From positions 1,798,001 to 1,862,000 of the forward strand of contig CP074402.1 in assembly GCA_018388625.1 (NCBI GenBank): 64,000 nt of DNA. Direction: 5' to 3'. Made by a program: the position numbers and the translations under genes. Numbering within the stretch: the stretch's first letter is position 1; each line of letters opens with the position of its first letter. The stretch comes from Nocardiopsis eucommiae. Lineage in GTDB: Bacteria; Actinomycetota; Actinomycetes; Streptosporangiales; Streptosporangiaceae. Below are positions 44,428 to 54,935 of the stretch, piece after piece. A model generated the notes under the pieces. The model saw nothing but the letters and a program-made list of their open reading frames with translations, made no database searches and was not told where the DNA came from.

Positions 44428-46516
44428 CGCTGCTCCTCGGGGGTGGTCGGGGCGTCGGCCGGTTCCCCGGCCGACGCGGAGAGGGGTTCGACGGTGACCA
44501 GGACGGCGTCCATGGGCACCGACACCCCGGGGCGGACCGCCACGGAGGCGACGGTCCCGTCGACGGGTGAGGGCACGGAGTGCTCCATCTTCATCGCCTC
44601 GACCACGGCGAGCGTGGTCCCGGCAGTGACCGCCTGGCCCACCGCGACCGGGACGTCGAGCACCGTGCCGGGCATGGGGCTGCGCACCGTGCCGTCGGCG
44701 GCGGCGTCGTCCTCGCGCAGCGCGGCGGCCACGGGTTCCTCGTGCAGGCCCCAGGCGGCGCCGCCCAACCCCAGCCAGCGGTGGTCGGTGCCGGGGTCGT
44801 CGGCGCGGGCGTAGGTGACGGTGCCGGTGGAGTCGGTGACGGTGAGCCGGGTCCCGTCGGCCGAGCGGTGGGCCCGCAGGGCGACGGGGGCGTCGTCCCC
44901 GAGCCGGACCAGGTAGTGCCCGGCGGTGCCGTCCCGCCGCACCCGCACCACGGTGGCCTCGTGTCCGGGCGCGCGCAGGCGCCACGGTGTCCAGGCCGGG
45001 CCGCCCATCCGCCAGCCGTCCGGGACGGCGAACCGGTCGGGGTCAGGCGGACCCTCCAGGTCCAGCTGGTGGTCCAGGGCGGCCGCCGTGTACACGGCGG
45101 GGAGGTGGTCGGGGGCACCCGCCGGGGGTCGGTGGCGATGAGGTCGGTGCTCAGGTCGCCGGCGACCACCCGGGGGTGGCGCAGCAGGCGCCGCAGGTAG
45201 GCGGTGTTGGTCACGCAGCCCAGAAGGGTGTGGGCGGCCAGGGCCCCGTCCATCCGCCGCAGGGCTTCGCCCCGGTCCGCCCCCCAGGTGATGACCTTGG
45301 CCAGCATGGGGTCGAAGTCCGAGGTGACCGACCCGCCCTGGGCGATCCCCGAGTCCACGCGCACGTGGGGTCCGGAGGGCTCCTCCAGGAGGAGGATCGG
45401 ACCGCCCGAGGGCAGGAAGCCCCGGTCGGCGTCCTCGGCGTAGACCCGGGACTCGACGGCGTGCCCGATCCACGAGACGTCCTCCTGCGCGAAGGGCAGC
45501 GCCTCCCCGTAGGCCACGCGCACCTGGAGCTCCACCAGGTCCACGCCGCGCTCGCCGCGCACGGCCACGACCTCCTCGGTGACGGGGTGCTCCACCTGAA
45601 GACGCGTGTTCATCTCCAGGAAGGAGTAGGACAGTGCGCCGTCGGGGCCGGTCTCCGCGATGAACTCCACCGTGCCCGCGCCCACGTATCCGCAGGAGCG
45701 GGCGGCGGCCACGGCGGCCTCGCCCATGGCGGAGCGCTGTTCCTCGGTGAGCAGCGGGGAGGGGGCCTCCTCCACCACCTTCTGGTGGCGGCGCTGGAGG
45801 CTGCACTCGCGCTCGCCCAGGTGCAGGACGTTGCCGTGGCCGTCGGCCAGGACCTGTACCTCGATGTGGCGCGGCCGCTGGACCAGCTTCTCCACGAGCA
45901 GGGTGGCGTCACCGAAGGAGGCCAGTGCCTCGCGGCGTGCGGCGGCCGCGTCCGCCGCGAGGGTGTCGGCGGAGCGCACCTCGCGCATGCCCTTGCCACC
46001 GCCCCCGGCGGAGGGCTTGATCAGCAGCGGGTAGCCCGTCTCCTCGGCCGCGCGCGCCAGATCGCCGTCGTCCATGGGCTGGCCGGGCTTCTCGGTGAAC
46101 CCGCTCAGCACCGGTACGCCCGCGGCGGCCACGGTGTCCTTGGCGCGGATCTTGTCTCCCATGGCCTCGATCGCGGAGGCGGGCGGGCCCACGAAGACCA
46201 GCCCGGCGTCCACGCAGGCCCGGGCGAACCCGGCGTTCTCGGACAGGAACCCGTATCCGGGGTGCACTCCGGTGGCCCCGCACTCCAGGGCCAGGGCGAC
46301 GATCCCCTCGGCGTCGAGGTAGTGGTCCACCCGCAGCGCCACGTCGGCGGCGAGGGTGTGCGGGGCGCCGGAGTCGGCGTCGGTGTACACGGCGGCCGGG
46401 CTGACGCCCATGCGGCGCAGGGTGCGGATGACGCGCAGCGCGATCTCGCCCCGGTTCGCGACCAGGACGCGTGTGACGCCCCCGCGCGGCGCGGTGGTGT
46501 GTGGTGTGGTGGTCAA
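44424..46516 (-). CDS. Acyl-CoA carboxylase alpha subunit (biotin carboxylase and carrier)
   Basis: About 697 residues. N-terminal biotin carboxylase: [21 protein letters not shown], the ATP-grasp [28 protein letters not shown] and [16 protein letters not shown]. The C-terminal carrier has the biotinylation site EAMKMEH. Paired with the methylcrotonyl-type beta subunit upstream, it carboxylates 3-methylcrotonyl-CoA. The start at 46516 is TTG, with GAGGAA six bases before it; no later ATG leaves a whole domain. A break near 45115 is cured by one base. Confidence 0.92.
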
Positions 46517-46523
46517 GGGTTCC

Positions 46524-48146
46524 TCACATCCGGAAGACGCCGTAGCCGACCGGCTCCAGGGGCGCGTGGCGGGCGGCGGACAGGGCCATGGCGAGCACGT
46601 CGCGGGTGTCGGCGGGGTCGATGACCCCGTCGTCCCACAGACGCGCGGTGGAGTAGTACGGGCTGCCCTGTTCCTCGTACTGGTCGCGGATGGGCGCCTT
46701 GAAGGCCTCCTCGTCCTCGACCGGCCACTCCTCGCCGCGCGCCGCCATCTGGTCGCGGCGCACGGTGGACAGCACCGAGGCGGCCTGTTCCCCGCCCATC
46801 ACCGAGATGCGGGCGTTGGGCCACATCCACAGGAAGCGGGGGAATAGGCACGGCCGCACATCGAGTAGTTGCCCGCGCCGAAGGACCCGCCGATCACCAC
46901 GGTGAACTTGGGGACGCGGGCGCAGGCCACGGCGGTGACCATCTTCGCGCCGTGCTTGGCGATGCCGCCCGCCTCGTAGTCGCGGCCGACCATGAACCCG
47001 GAGATGTTCTGGAGGAAGACCAGCGGGATGGAGCGGCGGTCGCACAGTTCGATGAAGTGGGCGCCCTTGAGGGCCGACTCCGCGAACAGGATGCCGTTGT
47101 TGGCGACGATCCCCACCGGGTGGCCGTTGACGTGCGCGAACCCGGTGACCAGGGTGGTGCCGTACTCGGACTTGAACTCGGTGAACTCGCTGCCGTCCAC
47201 GACGCGTCCGATGACCTCGCGCACGTCGTAGGGGGTGCGGGTGTCGGCGGGGACCACCCCGTAGAGCTCACCGGGGTCGAGCACGGGCGGGCGCGGGGCG
47301 CGCGTCTCCCAGGCCGGGGGTCCGTCGGGCCGAGGGTGTCGACGATCCGCCGCACCTTCGTGAGGGCGTCGGCGTCGTCGTCCGCGAGGTGGTCGGTGAC
47401 GCCGGAGACGCGCGAGTGCAGGTCGCCCCCGCCCAGTTCCTCGGCGGTGACGACCTCGCCGGTGGCCGCCTTCACCAGGGGCGGGCCGCCGAGGAAGATC
47501 GTGCCCTGCTCGCGGACGATCACCGCCTCGTCGCTCATCGCCGGGACGTACGCGCCGCCCGCCGTGCACGAGCCCAGGACCGCCGCGATCTGCGGGATGC
47601 CCGCCCGGGACATGGTGGCCTGGTTGTAGAAGATCCGGCCGAAGTGCTCGCGGTCCGGGAAGACGTCGTCCTGCATGGGCAGGAAGGCCCCGCCGGAGTC
47701 GGCCAGGTAGACGCAGGGGAGGCGGTTGTGCAGCGCCACCTCCTGGGCGCGCAGGTGCTTCTTGACCGTCATCGGGTAGTAGCTGCCGCCCTTGACGGTG
47801 GCGTCGTTGGCCACCACGACGGTGGGCCGTCCGGCCACGCGGCCGATCCCGGCGATCATCCCGGCTCCGGGGGCGTCCTGGCCGTCCCGGCCGTAGAGGC
47901 CGTAGGCGGCCAGCGGGGCGATCTCCAGGAACGGGGAACCGGGGTCCAGGAGGAGGTCGACGCGGTCGCGGGGAGGAGCTTGCCGCGCTCGACGTGGCGC
48001 GCCCTGGTCTTCTCGGGGCCGCCGAGGGCCGCGGTCGCGATCCGCCCCCGCAGCTCCAGCGCGAGCGCGCGGTTCGCGGCGTCGTTGGCGGCGAACGCGG
48101 GACCGGCGGTGTCGACCGCCGAACCGAGCACAGGTGCCCTGCTCAT
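46524..48146 (-). CDS. Methylcrotonyl-CoA carboxylase beta subunit (carboxyltransferase)
   Basis: About 541 residues. The crotonase-fold carboxyltransferase shows [73 protein letters not shown] and [18 protein letters not shown]; these are closer to methylcrotonyl-CoA than to propionyl-CoA carboxylases. ATG 48146 follows AGAGGA. Breaks near 47970 ([14 protein letters not shown]), 47330 and 46840 (AYSPRFLWMW) are each cured by one C or G. It is divergent from the TetR gene with twin dyads between. Confidence 0.92.
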
Positions 48147-48166
48147 GGTGTCCTCTCGTGGAGGGA

Positions 48167-48210
48167 TGTTAATGCTCACTAACAGGAGTGATGTTAGTAA
48201 CTACTAACAT
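48167..48210. promoter_or_regulatory. Twin TetR-type operators
   Basis: A perfect 20-bp dyad ATGTTAGTA-AC-TACTAACAT lies at 48191-48210, and an imperfect one, TGTTAATG-CT-CACTAACA, at 48167-48184. Both share the TGTTAnTn...nAnTAACA arms and their centres are 25 bases apart. They sit between the divergent carboxylase and TetR genes. Confidence 0.75.
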
Positions 48211-48268
48211 GGGTGTCCAGGGTCCGGGTGGGTCGGACCGACGCGGACGGGCGGGGAGAGGTGGTCGG

Positions 48269-48868
48269 ATGGCGACGGCACCCCAGGGGCAGCGGCCCAC
48301 GGGCGAGCGGAGAACGGCGATCCTGGGCGCGGCGGCCCGGCTCTTCGCCGCGCACGGCTACAGGGGCGTGACCATCGACGACCTCGGGCGCGCCGTCGGC
48401 ACCACCGGGCCCGCGCTCTACCGGCACTTCCCGGGCAAGGAGGCGCTGCTCGGTGAGGTCCTGGTGGACGTCAGCGAACGCCTCGCCCGGCGCGGGCGCG
48501 CACTCGTCACCGGCGCGGACGGCCCCGAGCAGGCGCTGGAGGCCCTGCTGCGCGGGCACATCGAGTTCTCCCTGGAGGAACCCGACCTCATCACCGTGCA
48601 CGACCGCGAGCTGGTCAACCTCACCGACGACGACCGCCGCCGCGTCCGCCGACTCCAGCGCGGCTACGTGGAGGAGTGGGTGGCCGTCCTCTCCGCGCTG
48701 CGCCCCGAGTCCCCGCGCGCCGACCTGCGGGCCTCGGTGCACGCCGTGTTCGGGCTGCTCAACTCCACTCCGCACAGCCGGGGACCGCTGTCGCGGAGCG
48801 CGATGTCCACCCTGCTCCTGCGAATGGGCTCCGCGGCGCTGCGCGCCGAGGCCCCGCCCCAAGGGTGA
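48269..48868 (+). CDS. TetR-family regulator (SACE_7040-like)
   Basis: A 199-residue TetR protein. The HTH half is RRTAILGAAARLFAAHGYRGVTIDDLGRAVGTTGPALYRHFPGKEALL; the ligand half contains LLRGHIEFSLEEPDLITVHDREL and AVFGLLNSTPHS. This subgroup is commonly divergent from acyl-CoA carboxylase genes, so it probably represses the leucine pathway until an acyl-CoA binds. ATG 48269 is chosen over earlier in-frame GTG/ATG codons because those lie in the operator. Confidence 0.88.
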   Translation: MATAPQGQRPTGERRTAILGAAARLFAAHGYRGVTIDDLGRAVGTTGPALYRHFPGKEALLGEVLVDVSERLARRGRALVTGADGPEQALEALLRGHIEFSLEEPDLITVHDRELVNLTDDDRRRVRRLQRGYVEEWVAVLSALRPESPRADLRASVHAVFGLLNSTPHSRGPLSRSAMSTLLLRMGSAALRAEAPPQG

Positions 48869-48980
48869 GTTGAGTCTCCGCGGCACATCTCTTGACCTGC
48901 CCTCGGGTAGACCCGCGCACGAGTCTCCCGGCCCCGACAGCCGGGACGCGCGCGTCTACTTCCACAAGGGGAGATCGTTC

Positions 48981-50446
48981 ATGGTCGACAAACGACCGGA
49001 GTCCGAGCGCACCACCACCAACGCGGGAATCCCCGCGCCCAGCGACGAGCACTCTCTGAGTGTGGGCAGCGACGGCCCCATCGTCCTCCACGACGCCTAC
49101 CTCGTCGAGAAGATGGCGCACTTCAACCGCGAGCGGGTGCCGGAGCGGGTCGTGCACGCCAAGGGCAGCGGTGCCTACGGCAGCTTCCAGGTGACCAACG
49201 ACGTCAGCCAGTACACCTGCGCCGACCTCTTCCAGCCCGGGCGCCGGACCCCGATGCTGGCCCGTTTCTCCACGGTGGCGGGTGAGATGGGCAGCCCGGA
49301 CACCTGGCGCGACCCGCGCGGGTTCGCGCTGAAGTTCTACACCCGCGAGGGCAACTTCGACATGGTCGGCAACAACACGCCGGTCTTCTTCGTCCGGGAC
49401 CCCCAGAAGTTCCAGGACTTCATCCGCTCCCAGAAGCGCGACCCGCGCACCGGCCTGCGCGACAACACCATGCAGTGGGACTTCTGGTCGCTGTCCCCGG
49501 AGACCTCGCACCAGGTCACCTGGCTCATGGGCGACCGGGGCATCCCGCGGACCTGGCGCAACATGGACGGGTTCAGCTCGCACACCTACCAGTGGATCAA
49601 CGCCAAGGGCCAGCGGTTCTGGGTCAAGTACCACTTCCGCACCGACCAGGGCAACGACTTCCTCACCCAGGAGGAGTCGGACCGCATCGCGGGTGAGGAC
49701 GCCGACCACCACCGCCGTGACCTGTTCGAGGCGATCGAGCGCGGCGACCACCCCTCGTGGACGCTGAGCATGCAGATCATGCCGATCGACGAGGCGGCGG
49801 GCTACCGGTACAACCCCTTCGACCTCACCAAGGTGTGGCCCAAGGGCGACTACCCGCTGATCGAGGTCGGGCGGATGACCCTGGACCGCAACGCCGACAA
49901 CCACTTCATCCACATCGAGCAGGCCGCCTTCGAGCCGTCCAACATGGTGCCGGGCACCGGTGCCTCCCCGGACAAGATGCTGCTGGGCCGCATGTTCTCC
50001 TACCCGGACACCCACCGTTACCGGATCGGGGTGAACTACGACGAGCTCCCGCCGAACCGGCCGCACGCGCCGGTGCGCTCCTACGGCAAGGACGGGGCGA
50101 TGCGCCACTACGCCCCCGACACCGGGCAGGTCTACCACCCGAACTCCTTCGGCGGTCCCGACGCGGACCGCCAGCAGGGCGTGGAACCGGCCGGGTGGAA
50201 GGTGGAGGCCTCCGAGATGGTGCGGGAGGCCTACCGGCTGCGCGAGGACGACGACGACGTCTCGCAGCCGCGCGCGCTGATCCGGGACGTCATGGACGAC
50301 GCCGCCCGGGACCGGCTGGTCTCCAACATCGTGGGCCACGTGAGCGCGGTCAACGACCTGGCCGTCCTCCAGCGCGCCCTGAAGTACTGGAGCGACATCG
50401 ATCCGGAGATCGGCGCCCGGGTGGCCCGGGGGTCAACGGCGACTGA
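48981..50446 (+). CDS. Monofunctional haem catalase
   Basis: About 488 residues, small-subunit clade. It shows the distal His region RVVHAKGSGAYGSF, the Asn in FDMVGNNTPVFF, and the proximal haem Tyr in RMFSYPDTHRYRIG; HDAYLVEKMAHFNRERVPER and the PNSFGGP region are also present. It detoxifies hydrogen peroxide in the cytoplasm. Start ATG 48981 follows AGGGGAG. A missing G near 50430 restores the end ARGVNGD at 50446; uncorrected, the frame runs through the terminator into antisense. Confidence 0.96.
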
Positions 50447-50465
50447 CCGCCGGAGCGCGGCACGG

Positions 50466-50498
50466 AAGGGGGCGGGTGGCTCGGCCACCCGCCCCCTT
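50466..50498. terminator. Bidirectional terminator between catalase and secreted protein genes
   Basis: A perfect 15-bp stem AAGGGGGCGGGTGGC (50466-50480) with its complement at 50484-50498, loop TCG, with CACGG/CCGTG flanks that extend the structure. Confidence 0.8.
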
Positions 50499-50515
50499 CA
50501 CTCCGTGTCCGGTCC

Positions 50516-51028
50516 CTACGGGAGGGCGACGCCGCCCACGGCGTCCTCCACCGGCTGGGTGACGTCACCGGTGCCCGGGGCCTCGGCCGGGAGCTGCCCG
50601 GTGACGTCGTCGGTCGCGACCGGGACCTCGTCCGTGCTGACGGGAAGGTCGTCGGTGGCGACCGGGAGGTCCAGCGCCTGCAGGGCCGCCGCCGGGTCCT
50701 CCAGCTCCATGAGCGCCTGGATCGTCTTCAGGGAGTCCTCGTCGCTGAGCAGCGCGACGGCCTGCTCGTTGGCCAGGAGCTGCTGGACCGCGGGGTCCGC
50801 GAGCAGCGCCTCGGCCTCGGGCGAGAGGGCCTCGACGCTGTCGGCGGTCTCCTCCACAGGCTGCGCGACCCCCTCCGCGGGCTGGGTGACCTCCGCGGGC
50901 TGGGCGGCGGCGCCCTCCGTGGTCTGGGCGGCCTCGTCCGCCGGGTCGGCCTGGGCCGCTCCGACGCCGACGACGGTGAGTCCCCCGGCCAGTACCGCGG
51001 CGGTGGTGATCCTGGTGAAGGCACGCAT
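50516..51028 (-). CDS. Secreted acidic protein of unknown function
   Basis: A 170-residue protein with a clean Sec signal peptide (MRAFTRITTAAVLAGGLTVVGVGAAQA), then a low-complexity acidic mature part: QPAEVTQPAEGVAQPVEETAD, an Ala/Leu/Glu helical block (SPEAEALLADPAVQQLLANEQAVALL) and a late degenerate repeat of VATDDLPVSTDEVPVATDDV. No family is recognised. ATG 51028 has AAGGA upstream. The role may be structural or adhesive; nothing in the context decides. Confidence 0.65.
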   Translation of the reverse strand: MRAFTRITTAAVLAGGLTVVGVGAAQADPADEAAQTTEGAAAQPAEVTQPAEGVAQPVEETADSVEALSPEAEALLADPAVQQLLANEQAVALLSDEDSLKTIQALMELEDPAAALQALDLPVATDDLPVSTDEVPVATDDVTGQLPAEAPGTGDVTQPVEDAVGGVALP

Positions 51029-51328
51029 ATGCGTCCTTGCCCCTCTCTGTGACACGGGTCAGCACGTTCCGTATGTGCATGACCACACATAGTCACCTAG
51101 TCTCGGGTCTGGAACGCCAAAGGTGGGTCTTGCCCCCGTGAAGTCACCGTATGCCTTTCTGGGGGAGTGCCAACGGCGGACCAAGACCCCGGAACGACTC
51201 GTGTGGGAGCGGGGGAATCGATCGCCGCGCCCGTACATTCGGCAGCGGTGAAGTGGGTACGCCCGCGATCGACGGCCCACAGACGCGCAGGCGTCCCGCC
51301 CCCGACCCGAAGAAGGAGCGGTGTACCT
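51029..51328. other. Divergent intergenic region
   Basis: 300 bases separating the secreted-protein gene from the NADH dehydrogenase gene. It must hold both promoters. AT-richer patches are near 51070-51110. No dyad stood out. Confidence 0.3.
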
Positions 51329-52705
51329 ATGTCTCGGCCTCGAATCGTGGTGGTCGGATCGGGTTTCGGTGGTTTCCACACCATCCGTCACCTGGAGCGA
51401 CGCATCCCCACGGGAGCGGCGGACATCGCCCTCGTGGCTCCGCACGACTACATGCTCTACAGCCCGCTGCTGCCGCAGGTGGCCTCCGGTCTGCTCACCC
51501 CGCAGTCGGTCGTCATGTCGGTGCACCGGCTCACCAAGCAGACCCGGCTCGTCCCCGGCCACGCCGTCGGGGTGGACACCCGCGACCGCACGGTGGTCGT
51601 GCGGCGGCCCACCGGCGAACTCGCCCCCTGCCGCTACGACCGGCTCGTGCTCGCCCCGGGGTCCATGACCAGGGAGTTCGACATTCCCGGCCTCACCGAG
51701 CACGCCTACGGCGCCAAGACCCTGGCCGAGGCGGTCCTGCTGCGCGACCACGTCCTCTCCCAGCTGGAGCTGGCCAACGACTCGCGCGACCCCGTCGAGC
51801 GGGAGGAGCGCTGCCGGTTCGTCGTGGTCGGCGGCGGTTACACCGGCGTGGAGACCGCCGCGTCGCTCATGCGGCTCTGCCAGGAGGCCGCCCAGCGCTA
51901 CCCCGAGCTCCGCTCGGTGATCCGCTGGCACCTGGTCGACATCGCCCCGAAGGTGCTGCCCCAGCTGGGCGACCGGCTCGGCCGCAAGGCCGTCGACCTG
52001 CTCCGAGGCCTCGGTATCGAGGTGAAGATGAAGGTCAGCGTCCGGGAGGTGACCGCCGACAAGGTGGTGCTCACCGACGGCCGCGCCCTGCCGTGCCGCA
52101 CCCTCATCTGGACGGCGGGGATCACCCCCAGCCCGCTGATGGAGACGCTCGGCAAACCGACCCAGGCCGGGAGGCTGGAGGTCGGAACCGACCTGGCCGT
52201 GCCCGGGCTGCCCGACGTGTTCGCGATCGGCGACGCCGCCGCGGTGCCCAACCTCTCGCACACGGACAGCGCCTACTGCCCGCCCACCGCCCAGTACGCG
52301 AGCAGGCAGGCCACCACGGTGGCCGAGAACGTGGTCAACTCGGTACTCGGCAGGCCACTGAAGGAGTTCCGCCATCGGGACATGGGCCTGGTCGTGGACC
52401 TGAGCGGGCGCGACGCGCTGGCCAGGATCATGCAGTTCGACCTGAGCGGGCTGCCCGCGCTGGCCGCCACGCGCGGGTACCACGTGGCCTCGGTCCCGTC
52501 CGGGACCGCGCGGGCCCGCATCGTCGCCAACTGGGGCATCCGCGCCTTCCTCGGCAGCGAGGTGTCCCGGATGGGGTTCGCGGACGACGGACGCCCGTCG
52601 TCGTTCGTGGCCAACGAGTCCGTCGACTACCTGGACGAGGGTTCCTCGCGTTCCGAGGGGGCCCGCCTGCTCGACAACGAGCGGGAGCGCTACGGCGAGG
52701 ACTGA
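51329..52705 (+). CDS. Type II NADH dehydrogenase-like FAD oxidoreductase
   Basis: A 458-residue flavoprotein. N-terminal FAD fold RIVVVGSGFGGFHTIRHLE, YMLYSPLLPQVASGLL, then the NADH fold RFVVVGGGYTGVETAAS and VFAIGDAAAVPN; the C-terminal VANWGIRAFLGSEVSRMGF region fits membrane-surface association. NDH-2 passes electrons from NADH to quinone without proton pumping. Start ATG 51329 has AGAAGGAG. The class also includes related pyridine nucleotide-disulphide oxidoreductases, so the electron acceptor is not certain. Confidence 0.88.
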   Translation: MSRPRIVVVGSGFGGFHTIRHLERRIPTGAADIALVAPHDYMLYSPLLPQVASGLLTPQSVVMSVHRLTKQTRLVPGHAVGVDTRDRTVVVRRPTGELAPCRYDRLVLAPGSMTREFDIPGLTEHAYGAKTLAEAVLLRDHVLSQLELANDSRDPVEREERCRFVVVGGGYTGVETAASLMRLCQEAAQRYPELRSVIRWHLVDIAPKVLPQLGDRLGRKAVDLLRGLGIEVKMKVSVREVTADKVVLTDGRALPCRTLIWTAGITPSPLMETLGKPTQAGRLEVGTDLAVPGLPDVFAIGDAAAVPNLSHTDSAYCPPTAQYASRQATTVAENVVNSVLGRPLKEFRHRDMGLVVDLSGRDALARIMQFDLSGLPALAATRGYHVASVPSGTARARIVANWGIRAFLGSEVSRMGFADDGRPSSFVANESVDYLDEGSSRSEGARLLDNERERYGED

Positions 52706-52737
52706 TCGGCGCCGCCCCGGTCGGCGCGCAGGGTCGG

Positions 52738-52765
52738 CCGGGGCCGGGCGCGGTGGGGGCCCCGG
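52738..52765. terminator. Terminator between convergent genes
   Basis: CCGGGGCC (52738-52745) pairs with GGCCCCGG (52758-52765) across a 12-base loop and abuts the csoR stop. Confidence 0.6.
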
Positions 52766-53056
52766 TCAGGAACGCACCAGGCGGGCGATGGCCTCGGAGG
52801 CCTCGCGCACCTTCTCCTCGGCCTCGTCGCCGCCGTTGGCCACGGCGTGTGCCACGCAGTGCTTCAGGTGCTCGTCCAGCATGGACAGCGCGAAGGAGCG
52901 CAGGGCCTTGTTGACCGCGGAGGTCTGGGTGAGGATGTCGATGCAGTACTGGTCGTCCTCGACCATCCGCTGGAGGCCGCGGATCTGACCCTCGATGCGG
53001 CGGAGCCGGTTGATGTGGCTCTGCTTGTCGTTGCTGTAACCGTGGTTCGCCGCCAT
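52766..53056 (-). CDS. csoR: CsoR-family copper-sensing repressor
   Basis: A 96-residue all-helical repressor. HINRLRRIEGQIRGLQRMV begins the fold and the Cu(I) ligands C38, H63 and C67 are visible in DQYCIDILTQ and DEHLKHCVAHA. An in-frame ATG at 53092 exists but 53056 has GGAGAC upstream and gives the usual length. Copper transporters or chaperones are not adjacent, so the regulon lies elsewhere; the gene probably represses itself via the dyad at 53097. Confidence 0.9.
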   Translation of the reverse strand: MAANHGYSNDKQSHINRLRRIEGQIRGLQRMVEDDQYCIDILTQTSAVNKALRSFALSMLDEHLKHCVAHAVANGGDEAEEKVREASEAIARLVRS

Positions 53057-53096
53057 GCCACCGTCTCCGTGTCGTTCCTGCTCAGCTGCCATAACA

Positions 53097-53113
53097 ATAC
53101 CCCCTCAAGGTAT
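53097..53113. promoter_or_regulatory. CsoR operator
   Basis: ATACC-n7-GGTAT (53097-53113) with a run of C after the first arm resembles known actinobacterial CsoR sites (ATACCCCC...GGTAT). It is 41 bases upstream of the csoR start. Confidence 0.6.
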
Positions 53114-53320
53114 TCAAGCGGGGAGCTTCGCGGGCTATTCCGCCCTTCCGGCCGTCGACCGGCGAGCCCATTTGTCACCAACCAGGCCGTACGAGAAGTT
53201 TCCCAGACCGCCGGGGCCGGTCGCCCCGACGGCGACGGCTCGGGGTGGTTTTGTCCTGGTTGACGCGACCTTGCCGCGAGTGGGAACGCAGCCTGCCGTG
53301 GGAGTCGAACCGCAAGCTCT

Positions 53321-53331
53321 ATTGTCACAAT
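53321..53331. promoter_or_regulatory. Palindrome upstream of the surface-protein gene
   Basis: ATTGT-C-ACAAT is a perfect palindrome, overlapped by a wider CTATT...AATAG pair (53319-53340). It lies 39 bases before the GTG start and could be an operator. Weak evidence. Confidence 0.35.
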
Positions 53332-53369
53332 GAGTAATAGGATGACGTCGAAGAGTTGCGGAGTCACAG

Positions 53370-54874
53370 GTGGTCACACAGACAGCGGCGACACGGGCCT
53401 CAGCCCTACGGCGGACCGGCGTGGCCATGGTCGCCTCGGTCCTGCTCGCCTCAGGGGTGGTCGCCGCCGGCGCGACCTTCAGCGCCCGGGACGCCGCCGC
53501 CCAGCCCGCCACGCCCTACGCGTCCACCGTCTGGGGACGGCTCACCCTGGACCCCGGCGTCTACGGCGGCGGGGCGGTCTCGGGGACCCTCAACGAACTG
53601 GAGGTGAGTGTCGACGGCAACCAGCAGTGGGACATCAACACCGGCCCCGGCTCCGCCATCTCCGACCACCTGACCTCCGCCACCGGCACGGCGTCGGTGA
53701 ACGTGCGCAGCGAGCCCGAGACGGGCATGGCGAACACCAACGGGGCCTTCACCAACCTGGACGTCCCCCCGCCCACCACCGGCGGGGTGGCCTCGCTGGT
53801 CAACCAGGGGCCGCTCCAGCCCAGTGGCAACCACCGCCTCTTCTCCGTCTCCACCTGGAACAACCGGGTCCAGTGCGCGCCGCCCGCCGGGATCATCATC
53901 CAGGACTCGACCACCGCGCCCATGTTCCTGGGGCGGCTCGTCGACGCCCCCGCGCCCAACGCCTCCGGCACGGCCGTGACCGAACTCGACTTCCCCGGCT
54001 CCTACGGGGACGGGATCACCAACGCCCACGTCACCGTCACCATCACGCACGTGTACGAGATCGAGGACCCCTACATCGGACACGCCCGTACCGACTACAC
54101 GGCGGTCGTCCAGGGGCAGGACGCCGACGGCAACCCGGTGGGCGACCAGGTGACGCTCTTCGACATGACCCTGGGTGACGTCCGGGCCGACTGCAACGCG
54201 ATCGCGCCCCAGACCCCGACCGAGGAGCCCACCCCGACTCCGACGCCCACCCCCACCGAGTCCCCGAGCCCCACTCCGAGTCCGACGGAGGAGCCCAGCC
54301 CCTCACCGTCGCCGACCGAGGAGCCCAGTCCGTCTCCCACGCCGAGCCCGACCGGACCCCCGATCCCGCGCCCGACGCCCAGCCCCACGCCCAGCCCCAC
54401 CGAGTCCCCGAGCCCCTCGCCGAGCCCGACGGATTTCCCGGGCCCGTTCCCCACGCCGAGCCCGACCGAGGAGCCCAGTCCGTCTCCGTCTCCGACCGGG
54501 GAGCCCACGCCGGGTCCGACGGAGGAGCCGTCTCCCACCGCGTCGCCCACTCCCACGCCCGGTCCGACCGAGGAGCCCAGTCCCTCGCCGTCGCCCGGTC
54601 CGTCCCCGTCTCCGTCTCCGATGGAGACACCGTCGCCCACGCCGACCCCCGGACCGACGGGGTCCCCGAGTCCGTCACCCTCGGAGACGCCGAGCCCGAG
54701 CGAGTCGCCCACCGATCCCGGCTACCCCGGCTACCCGGACCCGGAGCCGCCGTCGTACGAACGGCCCACGCTGCCGGTGACCGGTGCGAGCCTCGCGGCG
54801 CTCCCCTCGGTGGCCTGGCGGCGATCGGGGCCGGGATCACCGCCCTGGTGGCCTCGCGTAAACGTTCGGTCTGA
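53370..54874 (+). CDS. Sortase-anchored (LPXTG) surface protein with Pro-rich stalk
   Basis: About 501 residues. A signal peptide ([23 protein letters not shown]) leads into a globular domain of about 230 residues ([62 protein letters not shown]), then about 210 residues of Pro/Ser/Thr/Glu repeats ([13 protein letters not shown] units) and the sorting signal LPVTG, a hydrophobic segment and a basic end (ASRKRSV). The sorting tail is intact only after adding one C near 54810. Start GTG 53370. No sortase is in the window. The globular domain has no recognised family. Confidence 0.8.
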
Positions 54875-54884
54875 CCTGCGCAAT

Positions 54885-54916
54885 CACGGGACCGGGGCCC
54901 TTGCCCCGGTCCCGTG
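54885..54916 (+). terminator. Terminator after the surface-protein gene
   Basis: A 13-bp perfect stem (54885-54897 with 54904-54916) closes on CCCTTG, ten bases after the corrected stop. It also precedes the DUF2630 start. Confidence 0.75.
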
Positions 54917-54935
54917 GTCGCGCCGACCATGAGGT

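Noticed and set aside
54095-54712. Minus-strand frame rich in [13 protein letters not shown] repeats
   Set aside because: It is the antisense reading of the Pro/Ser/Thr stalk repeats of the surface protein and has no start context of its own.
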